Notes: generated by a model from the sequence alone, not told the origin. Positions 8,392-19,101 are shown, counted from the stretch's first letter. The stretch is DNA of 19,124 nt from an uncultured Anaerococcus sp. (GCA_902488555.1 CABTWT010000012.1:1-19124); one strand, 5' to 3'. Numbers and translations are program-made.

Positions 8392-9795
8392 ATGTTTGAA
8401 TTTAATTTAAATGAACATGATTTTAATAAGGTTCATTTTATTGGAATAGGCGGTATTTCGATGAGCGGTATCGCTTCTTTGTTGTTAAATAAAGGATATG
8501 AAGTGTCTGGTTCAGACAGGTCACTTACAGAAATTACTAAACATCTAAATGATGAAGGAGCAGAGATTTTTATTGGTCAAAGTAAGGATAACATAAAAAA
8601 TCCTGACTTGGTCGTTTATACTGATGCGATTTTGGATGATAATGAAGAAATTATAGCAGCTAGAAAATTAGATGTTCCTGTTGTTAGTAGAGGAGTTTTT
8701 CTAGGTGCATTAATGAGAAACTACGAAAATTCAATTGCTGTTTCTGGTTCTCACGGCAAGTCTACAGCTACTAGTATGATTTCAAAAATCTTGCTAAATT
8801 CCAAAGAAGATGCTACTATTCTTCTCGGTGGAGAACTAGATGAAATGAAAGGCAACGTACATTTAGGTGATCAAAAATATCTTGTCACAGAGGCTTGTGA
8901 ATATAAGGGCAATATTAGATATTATTATCCTCAGACTGTAATTGTCTTAAACATAGACGAAGATCACCTAGATTATTATAAAAATCTAGATGATATAGTT
9001 GATACTTTTAAATCTTATTTGCAAAATCAAGATGAAAATTCCAAAACAATTCTAAATTTAAATGAGCCTAACAATAGATTGATAGTTGATTCTGTTAAGG
9101 GTGAGCTTATAACCTATGCCCAAGAAAATTATGATGCTGACTATGTAGCACATAATATTAAGTTTGATGAAATTGGTAGACCTAACTTTGATTTAAAGAT
9201 GAAAAATGGCATGGTTGAACATTTTGAACTTGGTGTTATCGGTAGACATAATATAAATAATGCCATGGCCGCTATTATTGCAACATATGAAAATGGAATA
9301 GATTTAGAAACTATAAAAGAAAGTATTAAAGAATATAGTGGTCTAAAAAGAAGAATGGAAATAATAGGACACGTTAACGATGCAACTATTATGACTGATT
9401 ACGGCCACCACCCATCAGAGATAGAAGTAACCTTAGAAGCATTAAGAGAACATACTGAAGGTAAGTTAGTTTGTGTGTGGCAACCACATACTTATAGTAG
9501 AACCAAGACATTGTTCAACGATTTCTTAAATTGTTTTGATGCTTGTGATGAAGTAATTATAACAGATATCTACGCAGCTAGAGAGAAGTTTGACCCAACA
9601 ATCCATTCTAAAGATGTAGTTGATGCCTTAGTAAAGAAAGGAATCAATGCTAAATATATTGGAACTTTTGAAAAAGCAAGAGATTATATATACGATATAG
9701 CTAGCGATAAGGACTTAGTTATTACTACTGGTTGTGGTAATCCAGATGTCCTTGCTCATATGATTGTAGATGATCAAGTAAAAATTGGCGCATAA
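8392..9795 (+). CDS. murC: UDP-N-acetylmuramate--L-alanine ligase
   Basis: MurC is the ATP-dependent ligase adding L-Ala to UDP-MurNAc, the first peptide step of peptidoglycan synthesis. The 467 residues match the family. The N-terminal Rossmann domain has VHFIGIGGISMSGIA (14-28) and SGSDR. The ATP loop at about 118-126 reads SGSHGKSTA with K123, where most MurC proteins have GTHGKTT. NIDEDHLDYY, GRHNINNAMAAI, and TDYGHHPSEI with QPHTYSRT identify the Mur ligase central and C-terminal domains. Near the C terminus the usual GAGD-type motif reads TTGCGNPDVLAHMI. Mpl is the main alternative family, but Mpl is mostly Gram-negative. It is the only plus-strand gene in the window, with its own promoter and terminator. 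Confidence 0.93.
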   Translation: MFEFNLNEHDFNKVHFIGIGGISMSGIASLLLNKGYEVSGSDRSLTEITKHLNDEGAEIFIGQSKDNIKNPDLVVYTDAILDDNEEIIAARKLDVPVVSRGVFLGALMRNYENSIAVSGSHGKSTATSMISKILLNSKEDATILLGGELDEMKGNVHLGDQKYLVTEACEYKGNIRYYYPQTVIVLNIDEDHLDYYKNLDDIVDTFKSYLQNQDENSKTILNLNEPNNRLIVDSVKGELITYAQENYDADYVAHNIKFDEIGRPNFDLKMKNGMVEHFELGVIGRHNINNAMAAIIATYENGIDLETIKESIKEYSGLKRRMEIIGHVNDATIMTDYGHHPSEIEVTLEALREHTEGKLVCVWQPHTYSRTKTLFNDFLNCFDACDEVIITDIYAAREKFDPTIHSKDVVDALVKKGINAKYIGTFEKARDYIYDIASDKDLVITTGCGNPDVLAHMIVDDQVKIGA

Positions 9796-9802
9796 AAATA
9801 AA

Positions 9803-9843
9803 GGTGCTGTTGCATTTATATATTTGCAACGGCACCTTTTTTT
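9803..9843. terminator. Bidirectional intrinsic terminator between murC and ndoA
   Basis: A 12-base-pair stem (9803-9814 with 9825-9836, one T-G wobble) encloses a 10-base AT loop. On the plus strand it is followed by seven T (9837-9843) and ends murC. On the minus strand it is followed by CTTTATTTTTATG and ends operon A. The T run overlaps the ndoA stop codon, so the two operons share one compact terminator. Confidence 0.92.
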
Positions 9844-10195
9844 AATAATCACTTACTAGGTCTAAGGATATAGCCATGGCTTCATTAATCTTTACCATGA
9901 CATTATTATCAAATGATCCTATCCTTTCACGAAGCCTTCTTTTATCTATGGTCCTCAATTGTTCAAGAAGGGCTACACTATTTTTGGGTAGGCCAAATTC
10001 ATTGCCCTTAATCTTCACATGAGTTGGAAGTTTTGCTTTATTTAGTTGACTAGTTATTGGAGCCACTATAATAGTTGGCGAATATTTATTGCCGACATCA
10101 TTTTGTACGACAATTACAGGCCTTACTCCCCCCTGCTCGCTGCCAACCACGGGAGATAAATCTGCATAGAATAAATCTCCTCTTTTAATTTTCAT
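9842..10195 (-). CDS. ndoA: MazF-family mRNA interferase (EndoA/NdoA type)
   Basis: A 117-residue endoribonuclease of the MazF/PemK family that cuts single-stranded RNA at short motifs. It strongly resembles Bacillus subtilis EndoA: KRGDLFYADLSPVVGSEQ, GGVRPVIVVQND with catalytic R25, and ITSQ with T48, then KAKLPTHV and LLEQLRTIDKRRL. As in B. subtilis it follows alr, but there the antitoxin gene (ndoAI/ydcD) lies between them. Here the ATG (10195) lies inside the end of alr, an 11-base overlap, leaving no room for an antitoxin. The ribosome site GGAGAAA is inside the last alr codons, so its synthesis is probably coupled to alr. It is the last gene of operon A. Confidence 0.95.
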   Translation of the reverse strand: MKIKRGDLFYADLSPVVGSEQGGVRPVIVVQNDVGNKYSPTIIVAPITSQLNKAKLPTHVKIKGNEFGLPKNSVALLEQLRTIDKRRLRERIGSFDNNVMVKINEAMAISLDLVSDY

Positions 10196-11297
10196 AGATT
10201 TCTCCTAAATAATTAATTATATCTATTATTTTACCATTTTTTATATAGACACGTGGGATTCTCATGCCTATATCTGTCATTAGTTCATATGTAATGGTAT
10301 TGACTTTACTAGCTTCTTTATATATATCAGAATATATTATAACCTCATCATCAATATTTATATCAAGACCTGTAACATCAACCATTATTTGATCCATGCA
10401 TACCCTACCTAGGATTCTACAAAGTTTACCCTTGATTAGAACTTCTCCTTGATTAGAAAAAGCTCTTAAAAAACCATCAGCATACCCTATAGGAATGGTA
10501 GCCATTTTCATATTTTTTTCTGTTACATAAGTACGCCCATATGAAATTGGGATTCCTTTTTCTACATTCTTTACAAATGAAATATGTGTTTTGAATTCAA
10601 ATGACTGATATAGTTTTACCTTATTTTGCATGTCGATAGATGGATATAAGCCATATAAGGCCAAACCTACTCTCATCATATTACTTTGGCTTTTAATCTT
10701 TATAGCTCCAGCACTGTTTTCTATATGTATGTACTTAAAATTAAATTCACTACTAGTATTTCTTAAGATTTCTTGAAATCTTTCATTTTGTAAATTTGTA
10801 TATGTAAGGTCCAATTCATCAGCTGTTGAATAATGGCTAAAAATACCTATAATATTTAAGTTATGTAGATTTTTCAAAGCTAAAATATCGCCTGTCTGAT
10901 TTTCTCTAAAACCCAATCGCCCATGTCCACTATCAATAGCTATATGTACATTAACTTGATTATTTATATTCTCATTTATCTTTTTAGCATATGAAAGGTC
11001 GTAGATTGGTATATCAACATCATATTTAATGCATTCATCAACCTCATTATAGGCTATATAACCTAATAGCAAGATTGGTTTTTTTATACCACTCTTTCTA
11101 AGGCAAATTGCCTCTTCCAACCTTGCTACTGCAAAGTAATCCACTTTACCCTCAATTGATTGAGCTATAGGAACCAGGCCTAGGCCATATGCATTGGCCT
11201 TAAGTACTGCACAAAATAATTTGTTGGGTTTTAATGCTCTTATATTTTCTATATTTTTTTCTATGTAATCTAAATTTACATTAAGATATGATTCCAT
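10185..11297 (-). CDS. alr: Alanine racemase
   Basis: A PLP-dependent racemase converting L- to D-alanine for peptidoglycan. The 370 residues fit the family. The N-terminal TIM barrel has the PLP lysine K33 in VLKANAYGLG. IDSGHGRLGF (121-130) and HIENSAG follow. The C-terminal beta domain supplies the catalytic Tyr253 in SYGRTY, the IPIGYADG segment with Y272 (19 residues later, the same spacing as Y265/Y284 in the Geobacillus enzyme) and GRVCMDQIMVDV. The start lies one base after the stop of the acpS-nnrD gene (TAG T ATG) with AAGGAA upstream. Its 3' end overlaps ndoA. Confidence 0.96.
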   Translation of the reverse strand: MESYLNVNLDYIEKNIENIRALKPNKLFCAVLKANAYGLGLVPIAQSIEGKVDYFAVARLEEAICLRKSGIKKPILLLGYIAYNEVDECIKYDVDIPIYDLSYAKKINENINNQVNVHIAIDSGHGRLGFRENQTGDILALKNLHNLNIIGIFSHYSTADELDLTYTNLQNERFQEILRNTSSEFNFKYIHIENSAGAIKIKSQSNMMRVGLALYGLYPSIDMQNKVKLYQSFEFKTHISFVKNVEKGIPISYGRTYVTEKNMKMATIPIGYADGFLRAFSNQGEVLIKGKLCRILGRVCMDQIMVDVTGLDINIDDEVIIYSDIYKEASKVNTITYELMTDIGMRIPRVYIKNGKIIDIINYLGEIYEN

Positions 11298-11298
11298 A

Positions 11299-12477
11299 CT
11301 AATTCCTTAATAATTTAAATGCATCAGGTAGATAATTTATAATATCACTTGCAATGATAGACTCCTCACCAAAATCACTAGCTGCTAAATCTCCAGCTAA
11401 TGAATGTATATAAACTCCCAAAACTGCTGCATCATAAGCATCTAATCTATGTAATAATGTAGATATTATACCTGTTAAGACATCCCCACTACCAGCTGTC
11501 GCCATGCCAGGATTGCCAATTTTATTTATGTAAAGTTTATCACCATCTGTTATAATCGTTTCATTGCTTTTTAATACCAAAACTAAATTATAAGTTTTTG
11601 CAAAGTTTTTAGCTAAACTAACTTTGTCTTTTTTTATTTCATCAACTGAAAGATTACTTAGTCTAGCAAATTCGCCTAAATGAGGTGTTAAAATAATTTC
11701 CTTGTTAGCATTTAATATATTTAAATCTTTACTAATAGCATTAATCCCATCGGCATCAATTACAAGTTTCATTTTGGTATTTTTTATAATTTCATCCAGT
11801 AATATATGTAAATCTTTGCCCTGACCCATGCCTGGACCAATGGCTAGAACATCCAAATTCTCACTAGTTGATAATATTTGATTTTTTATATTCTCATCGT
11901 AGCAAAAACTATGGCAGGATATTTGCTTTATTATTTGTTCGTTGGATTTAATTGCAAGAATATCTGCTATAGATTTTGGAGCAATGATATAAGTTAAACC
12001 TGCACCAGACCTTAAAGAGGCAAGGCTAGCCATATAGATAGATCCTGCCATACCAGGACTTCCACCTAAAAATCCAATTCTACCATATGTTCCTTTATGA
12101 CTATCAGATTCTCTGTTTGGCAAAATATTCTTAACTTCTTGATTTATTGAATGAATATAGTGCATATTAGTCGAACATACACCGATGGCATATGAACCAT
12201 CATGGCTTATAGATATATCTGCAAAAGATTTTTGTCCATTAATATAGGCAACAGGCTTAGATTTTTCATATATTATCTCAATTTTTTTTCTTAATATATA
12301 GTATAGATTTAAGTCAAATGCCTTAATAATAGCTTCTTTTGCGGCAAATATTCCAGCCAAAGATTCATTTGTATTTAACTTACTTTCTGCGTGAGAAATT
12401 TCATTTTCAGTAAAACTCTTTAGAATGTTATTTTTCCTTGAAAATTTGTCTACATCAACTAAATCTATGCCAATCAT
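11299..12477 (-). CDS. Fused holo-ACP synthase / ADP-dependent NAD(P)H-hydrate dehydratase
   Basis: One 392-residue frame joins two enzymes. Residues 1-104 are AcpS-like, transferring 4'-phosphopantetheine to acyl carrier protein: IGIDLVDVDKF with Mg ligand D5, FAAKEAIIKAF with K47 and E48, and SISHDGSYAIGV with H92. Residues about 120-392 are NnrD (YjeF C-terminal, ribokinase-like), repairing hydrated NAD(P)H: GRIGFLGGSPGMAGS (133-146), IGPGMGQG (213-220), VIDADGIN, LTPHLGEF and NPGMATAGSGDVLTG with catalytic D332. The NnrE epimerase domain, often fused to NnrD, is absent. The AcpS part is shorter than the usual ~120 residues but keeps the key residues. The start overlaps the amidohydrolase stop (ATGA), with AAGGAA upstream. 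AcpS and a YjeF-type gene beside alr is known in Bacillota; here they form one chain. No frameshift or internal stop is present. Confidence 0.9.
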   Translation of the reverse strand: MIGIDLVDVDKFSRKNNILKSFTENEISHAESKLNTNESLAGIFAAKEAIIKAFDLNLYYILRKKIEIIYEKSKPVAYINGQKSFADISISHDGSYAIGVCSTNMHYIHSINQEVKNILPNRESDSHKGTYGRIGFLGGSPGMAGSIYMASLASLRSGAGLTYIIAPKSIADILAIKSNEQIIKQISCHSFCYDENIKNQILSTSENLDVLAIGPGMGQGKDLHILLDEIIKNTKMKLVIDADGINAISKDLNILNANKEIILTPHLGEFARLSNLSVDEIKKDKVSLAKNFAKTYNLVLVLKSNETIITDGDKLYINKIGNPGMATAGSGDVLTGIISTLLHRLDAYDAAVLGVYIHSLAGDLAASDFGEESIIASDIINYLPDAFKLLRN

Positions 12478-13736
12478 ATCAATTCCTTAGATAGATTCTT
12501 AGCTCTTTCTTTTATTTGTTCATCGTCAAGGTAGACCAAGTTACCATTATCTAAGACTAAGTCTCCATCAATAAAAACATATTTGATATCATCTTCATAA
12601 GTTGAGTAACAAATTGAGCTAACTACATCATTATTTGGTAAGTGGTTAATATTATCTAGATTAATCAAAATTAAGTCAGCCTTCTTACCTTTTTCTATAC
12701 TAGCTATTTGGTCAAAAAGTCCCAAGGCTTTTCCACCATTAACAGTAGCCATTTTTAATATATCGAATGCTTTCAAAGCATCTGGAGAGTGGTATTTTGC
12801 TAAAAGAGCAGCCATTTCTATTTCTCTAAGCATTGATTGCTTATTGTTACTTGCTGCTGAATCTGTTCCTAAACATACATTTATTCCAGCATCCATTAGT
12901 CTTTTAACATCTAATATGCCTGATGATAGCTTTAGATTACTTGAAGGGTTATGAACTATGGAAACATTTTTTTCACTTAAGATTTTTAGATCATCATCGC
13001 TTAAGTATACTCCGTGGGCTGCTATAGTTCTATTATCGAAAATCCCGCATTCATCAAATACTTCTGTTGGACTTTGTCCATATTTTTTTATGCATTGATC
13101 ATTTTCATATTTTGTTTCTGATAAGTGTATGTGAATAGGCATTTTATATTCTTTTGAAGTTGCAGCAATCTTTCTTAAAAAATCTTTATCAGTTGTATAA
13201 ACGGCATGAGGTCCAAGAGCAATTTCTATTTTGCCATCCTTACCATTAAATTTCTTATACAAGTTTATATTTTCATTAATTCTATAATCACCAGGATCTG
13301 GAGCAGATAGGCCTCTTGAAATTTGTGCCCTCAATTTGCCTTTTTCTAAGGCTTTTATAGTTGATTCTTCAAAAAAGTACATGTCAGCAAAACATGTTGT
13401 ACCAGATTTAATCATTTCAGCAAAAGATAAAAGCGATGCATTGTATACAATCTCATCATTTAACTTCTCTTCAACAGGAAATATATAATCATTTAGCCAA
13501 GTCATCAAGTCAGTATCATTGCCATAATTTCTAAAGTAACTCATTGCAACATGAGTATGGCAGTTGACAAATCCTGGCATGGTTAGAAAATTTGTACCAT
13601 CAATGACTTTATCAGCCTCAAATTTTTCTAACGAACCCACTTCTATTATTTTATCATCTTCAATATAAATATCTCCCTTTATAATATCGGGACTAAGCAT
13701 ATCAAGGATTGATGTATTTTTGATAATTGTTCTCAT
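12474..13736 (-). CDS. mtaD: Amidohydrolase, likely 5-methylthioadenosine/S-adenosylhomocysteine deaminase
   Basis: A 420-residue metal-dependent hydrolase of the ATZ/TRZ (cytosine deaminase-like) group. Metal and catalytic residues are visible: H60 and H62 in VNCHTHVAMS, H204 and E207 in HIHLSET, H241 in AAHGV and D292 in LGTDSAAS. The layout matches Thermotoga TM0936, which deaminates S-adenosylhomocysteine and methylthioadenosine, so that role is likely. Guanine or other aromatic deamination cannot be excluded. The ATG at 13736 is the first start in frame: an in-frame stop lies upstream with no other start between. It lacks a Shine-Dalgarno at normal distance and lies just after a terminator-like hairpin. 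Its stop overlaps the next gene by four bases. Confidence 0.85.
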   Translation of the reverse strand: MRTIIKNTSILDMLSPDIIKGDIYIEDDKIIEVGSLEKFEADKVIDGTNFLTMPGFVNCHTHVAMSYFRNYGNDTDLMTWLNDYIFPVEEKLNDEIVYNASLLSFAEMIKSGTTCFADMYFFEESTIKALEKGKLRAQISRGLSAPDPGDYRINENINLYKKFNGKDGKIEIALGPHAVYTTDKDFLRKIAATSKEYKMPIHIHLSETKYENDQCIKKYGQSPTEVFDECGIFDNRTIAAHGVYLSDDDLKILSEKNVSIVHNPSSNLKLSSGILDVKRLMDAGINVCLGTDSAASNNKQSMLREIEMAALLAKYHSPDALKAFDILKMATVNGGKALGLFDQIASIEKGKKADLILINLDNINHLPNNDVVSSICYSTYEDDIKYVFIDGDLVLDNGNLVYLDDEQIKERAKNLSKELI

Positions 13737-13741
13737 ATTAC

Positions 13742-13766
13742 AAAAAAAGGAGTGTAATCCACTCCT
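13742..13766 (-). terminator. Intrinsic-terminator-like hairpin after gatB
   Basis: On the minus strand, AGGAGTG (13766-13760) and CACTCCT (13754-13748) form a perfect 7-base-pair stem with a 5-base loop, followed by a run of T (13748-13742). The stem begins within the gatB stop codon. It would reduce transcription from gatB into mtaD and downstream genes. It also pairs the only nearby AGGAG, so it may instead or additionally control translation of mtaD. Confidence 0.65.
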
Positions 13767-15183
13767 ATTCTCCTATTTTTTCCTTAAGCAATGCATTAAT
13801 TTCTACAGGATTTCCCTTACCCTTAGTCTTCTTCATCGCTTGACCTACTAAGAAACCAAATGCTCTATCTTTACCATTTTTAATATCCTCGATTGATGAT
13901 GGATTTTCAGCTAAAACTTCATCTACTATTTCTTCTAAGTAATTGCTATCAGATATTTGTAGTAAATTTCTGTCTTTAGCTAATTTTTCTGGGTCTTCAT
14001 TTGAATCAAAGATTTCTCTTAGAAGCTTCTTTGCTACGTTATTGTTAACTTTGTTATCCTTAGCAAGATTTATTAATTTGGCAAAGTTATCAATAGATAG
14101 GTTCATTTGGTCTGCTGAAATTTCACTTTCATTAAGTCTTCTAGATAACTCAGTAAGTATCCAATTTGCCACTATCTTTGGATCCTTTACAATTTCATTA
14201 GTTTCTTCAAATAAATTGGCAAGATTTCTATCATTTGCTAGAAGATTAGCATCATATTCACTTAGGGAATATTCCTCTGTGTATCTTCTTTCTTTTTTGT
14301 TTGGAAGTTCTGGTAGATTATTTTTTAGATTTTCTATAAAACTGTCCTCAAGTTTTATTTCAGGTATATCTCCATCTACTGAGAATCTATAATCATTTCC
14401 TAAAAGTTTATCACGCATGTGAATGGTTTGAAGCTTTTCATCATCCCAACGCCTTGTTTCCTTTATTCCGCTTTCACCTTTTGCTAGGAGTTCTCTATGA
14501 CGTTCTTCTTCAAAAGCTAAGGCATTTTCTATAGCCTTTATAGAGTTCATGTTCTTGATTTCAGAAATAGCTGTTTTTTTGCCAGTTTCTTCATCAACCA
14601 TGTTTATATTGACATCCACACGCATAGAACCTTGAGCCATGATACAGTCAGATATGTCTAAAAATTTCAATGTTGATGCTAGGGCTTCTACAAACTCACG
14701 AGCTTCATCTGGTGAATTTATATCTGGTTTTGTTACTATTTCAATCAATGGCACGCCAGCTCTGTTATAGTCCATAAGAGCTCTATTTTCCTCATCATGG
14801 TTAGACTTACCAGTATCTTCTTCCATATGAATTTCTATAAGACCGATTTTTTTACCATTTTTAAGTTCTATATAACCATTAGTCGCAAATGGCTTGTCAA
14901 ATTGTGTGATTTGATATCCTTTTGTTAAGTCTGGGTAGAAATATTTTTTTCTATCCATTTTTTGATCTTTGGCTATATCACAATTAAAAGCAAGACCAGC
15001 CGTGATAGCAAGTTCTACCGCCTTTTTGTTTACTACAGGAAGTGCACCAGGATGACCTAAGCATACTGGACATACATGAGTATTTGGTACTGCTCCAAAT
15101 TCATTTTTACAGGAGCAAAACATTTTTGTATTCGTAGCTAATTCTACGTGGATTTCAAGTCCTATTATTGTTTTTGTAGTCAT
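13765..15183 (-). CDS. gatB: Asp/Glu-tRNA amidotransferase subunit B
   Basis: GatB is the kinase/tRNA-binding subunit of the GatCAB complex, which converts Glu-tRNA(Gln) and/or Asp-tRNA(Asn) to the amide form. The 472 residues are full length. It starts TKTIIGLEIHVEL and has four putative zinc cysteines (C23, C25, C38, C41) in CSCKN and CPVCLGHPG. KKYFYPDLTKGYQITQ, HMEEDTGKS and DYNRAGVPLIEIVT form the catalytic core, and the C-terminal helical/YqeY-like tail binds tRNA. The start overlaps the gatA stop by one base (TAATG) with AGAGGAGGAA as a strong ribosome site. Confidence 0.97.
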   Translation of the reverse strand: MTTKTIIGLEIHVELATNTKMFCSCKNEFGAVPNTHVCPVCLGHPGALPVVNKKAVELAITAGLAFNCDIAKDQKMDRKKYFYPDLTKGYQITQFDKPFATNGYIELKNGKKIGLIEIHMEEDTGKSNHDEENRALMDYNRAGVPLIEIVTKPDINSPDEAREFVEALASTLKFLDISDCIMAQGSMRVDVNINMVDEETGKKTAISEIKNMNSIKAIENALAFEEERHRELLAKGESGIKETRRWDDEKLQTIHMRDKLLGNDYRFSVDGDIPEIKLEDSFIENLKNNLPELPNKKERRYTEEYSLSEYDANLLANDRNLANLFEETNEIVKDPKIVANWILTELSRRLNESEISADQMNLSIDNFAKLINLAKDNKVNNNVAKKLLREIFDSNEDPEKLAKDRNLLQISDSNYLEEIVDEVLAENPSSIEDIKNGKDRAFGFLVGQAMKKTKGKGNPVEINALLKEKIGE

Positions 15184-16586
15184 TATTCCTCCTCTAAAAA
15201 TCTTTGTGCAGCATTGATTATATTATTATCGTCAAATCTATTGCCTATGAACTGGATAGAACCAGAAAGTCCTTCCCTTACTGGCACAGATATCCCACAC
15301 ATTCCAGCTAAGTTTACAATTACATTAAAACCATCAGCTCTAAAATCGCTTAGTGGATCATCGTTATTTTCGCTGATTTTTGGTGGTAGATTAGTTGTTG
15401 TTGGAGTAACGATCAAATCTACATCTTTGAAATATTCTTCAAGTTCTTCTTTTATCAATGTTCTAAGTTGTAGACCTTTTTTATAGATTTTTTGACCATC
15501 GTTGGCAGATAGATACATAGTACCTAGAGCAATCCTCCTTTGGACCTCTTCTCCTAAGCCTTCTGATCTTGATTTTACAAAAAGTTCACTTACATCCTTA
15601 TAGTCTTTAGTTTGATGACCAAATCTAACACCATCAAACCTGCTCATATTAGATGAAACTTCACAACTCATTACAATATTATAAACAGGATTCGCAAATT
15701 TGGCATATTTTAATTCTATTTCAATTAATTCTGCTCCAAGTTTTTTGAGTCTATCTAAAGCATTGTGGTAGTCTTCTTTTACTGTATCATCAATACCATG
15801 ATATAAGTGGCTTTCTGTGGATATGTATCCAATTTTTTTGCCTTTAAAATCATAGCTTTCTTTTAGGTAATCATATGGCTCTAGTATAGAAGTCATATCA
15901 TGTTTATCAGCAGATGATGATACACTAGCTAGAGTCCTTAAATCATCTATATTTTTTGCAAATAAAGAAACTTGATCTAGGGTATTTGACATGGATACCA
16001 CCCCATATCTACTCATTAAAGAGTAAGTTGGTTTGTAGCCAATTATATTTGTATATGATGCAGGTCCTCTTACTGATCCACCTGTATCTGTTCCAACTGA
16101 TACTAGAACATCATCATTTGATACGGATACGGCTGATCCTGATGAAGATCCCCCTGGGATTCTTTCAGTATCCAAATTATTTTTTACTATCCCAAAATAA
16201 GATGTTTTTGAACTTGCACCCATAGCAAATTCATCCATATTAGTTTTTGCTATTATAATAGCATCTTCATTCAAAAGATTTTCTATGACTGTAGCATTAT
16301 ATATTGGTGTGAAATCTTCAAGCATTTTTGATCCACAGGTCATTTTCATATTTTTATATGAAATATTATCCTTAATAGTGATTGGTAGACCAAACAACTT
16401 ACCAAGTTCTTCACCACTTTTAAGTTTTTCTTCTAGGTACTCAGCTCTTTTTATGCTATCTTCTTCGTCATAAGAAATATATGCGTTATACTTATTTTCT
16501 TTAATTTTTTCTAAAGTTTCTTTTGTATATTTACTTACTGAAATTTCGCCAGATTTAAACTTATTTACTAAATTTTCTATATTCAT
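15183..16586 (-). CDS. gatA: Asp/Glu-tRNA amidotransferase subunit A
   Basis: GatA is the glutaminase subunit, an amidase-signature enzyme releasing ammonia for the GatB site. I place the start at the second of two adjacent ATGs (16586; the other is 16589), giving 467 residues. A TTG further upstream (16607) would overlap gatC and add an unlikely MEVIVD. The weak GTGG ribosome site fits 16586 best. The Ser-cisSer-Lys triad is visible as K72 (TIKDNIS), S147 (PGGSSSGS) and S171 (GTDTGGSVR), spaced as in Staphylococcus GatA K79/S154/S178. The usual RQPA after the nucleophile reads RGPA here. MSRYGVVSMSNTLDQV follows as expected. The gene overlaps gatB by one base. Confidence 0.95.
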   Translation of the reverse strand: MNIENLVNKFKSGEISVSKYTKETLEKIKENKYNAYISYDEEDSIKRAEYLEEKLKSGEELGKLFGLPITIKDNISYKNMKMTCGSKMLEDFTPIYNATVIENLLNEDAIIIAKTNMDEFAMGASSKTSYFGIVKNNLDTERIPGGSSSGSAVSVSNDDVLVSVGTDTGGSVRGPASYTNIIGYKPTYSLMSRYGVVSMSNTLDQVSLFAKNIDDLRTLASVSSSADKHDMTSILEPYDYLKESYDFKGKKIGYISTESHLYHGIDDTVKEDYHNALDRLKKLGAELIEIELKYAKFANPVYNIVMSCEVSSNMSRFDGVRFGHQTKDYKDVSELFVKSRSEGLGEEVQRRIALGTMYLSANDGQKIYKKGLQLRTLIKEELEEYFKDVDLIVTPTTTNLPPKISENNDDPLSDFRADGFNVIVNLAGMCGISVPVREGLSGSIQFIGNRFDDNNIINAAQRFLEEE

Positions 16587-16594
16587 CATATCCA

Positions 16595-16873
16595 CTATAA
16601 CTTCCAATCCAATCTAAAATATCCAAATTCTTTATCACCAGCATTTTTAAGAGCCTCTTCTCTTGAAGTTTCTTCAAAAATCTCATCCTCTCTAAATACT
16701 GCTTTATGATTATAAATACTTTCTGTCATAGGAACGCCTTCAGTATCTACATCAAAAATCCCCTCAATAAAATCTAATACTTGATTGAATTTTTCAGTCA
16801 TAATCTCCAAATCCTTACCTTCTAGGCTCAGATTGGAAAGATTATAAATCTTTTCAACTTCCTTAGTATCCAT
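16595..16873 (-). CDS. gatC: Asp/Glu-tRNA amidotransferase subunit C
   Basis: GatC is the small linker that wraps around GatA and stabilises the complex. The 92 residues match the family: an N-terminal helix pair (EVEKIYNLSNLSLEGKDLE), FNQVLDFIEGIFDVDTEGVPMTES, then FREDEI and an NAGDKEFGYFRL tail. It starts one base after the ligA stop, with GAAGGGAAG serving as ribosome site inside the last ligA codons. The gatC-gatA-gatB order directly after pcrA-ligA is a recurrent Bacillota arrangement. Confidence 0.94.
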   Translation of the reverse strand: MDTKEVEKIYNLSNLSLEGKDLEIMTEKFNQVLDFIEGIFDVDTEGVPMTESIYNHKAVFREDEIFEETSREEALKNAGDKEFGYFRLDWKL

Positions 16874-16874
16874 A

Positions 16875-19101
<2,227 letters not shown>

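Noticed and set aside
13943..14392. 149-residue open frame on the plus strand opposite gatB
   Set aside because: It lies wholly inside gatB in antisense and its Ser/Leu-rich composition is typical of an antisense shadow; no family resemblance or ribosome site.
16587..16607. Longer GatA starting at TTG 16607 or at ATG 16589
   Set aside because: The TTG would overlap gatC and has no ribosome site; between the two adjacent ATGs the weak GTGG is better spaced for 16586.
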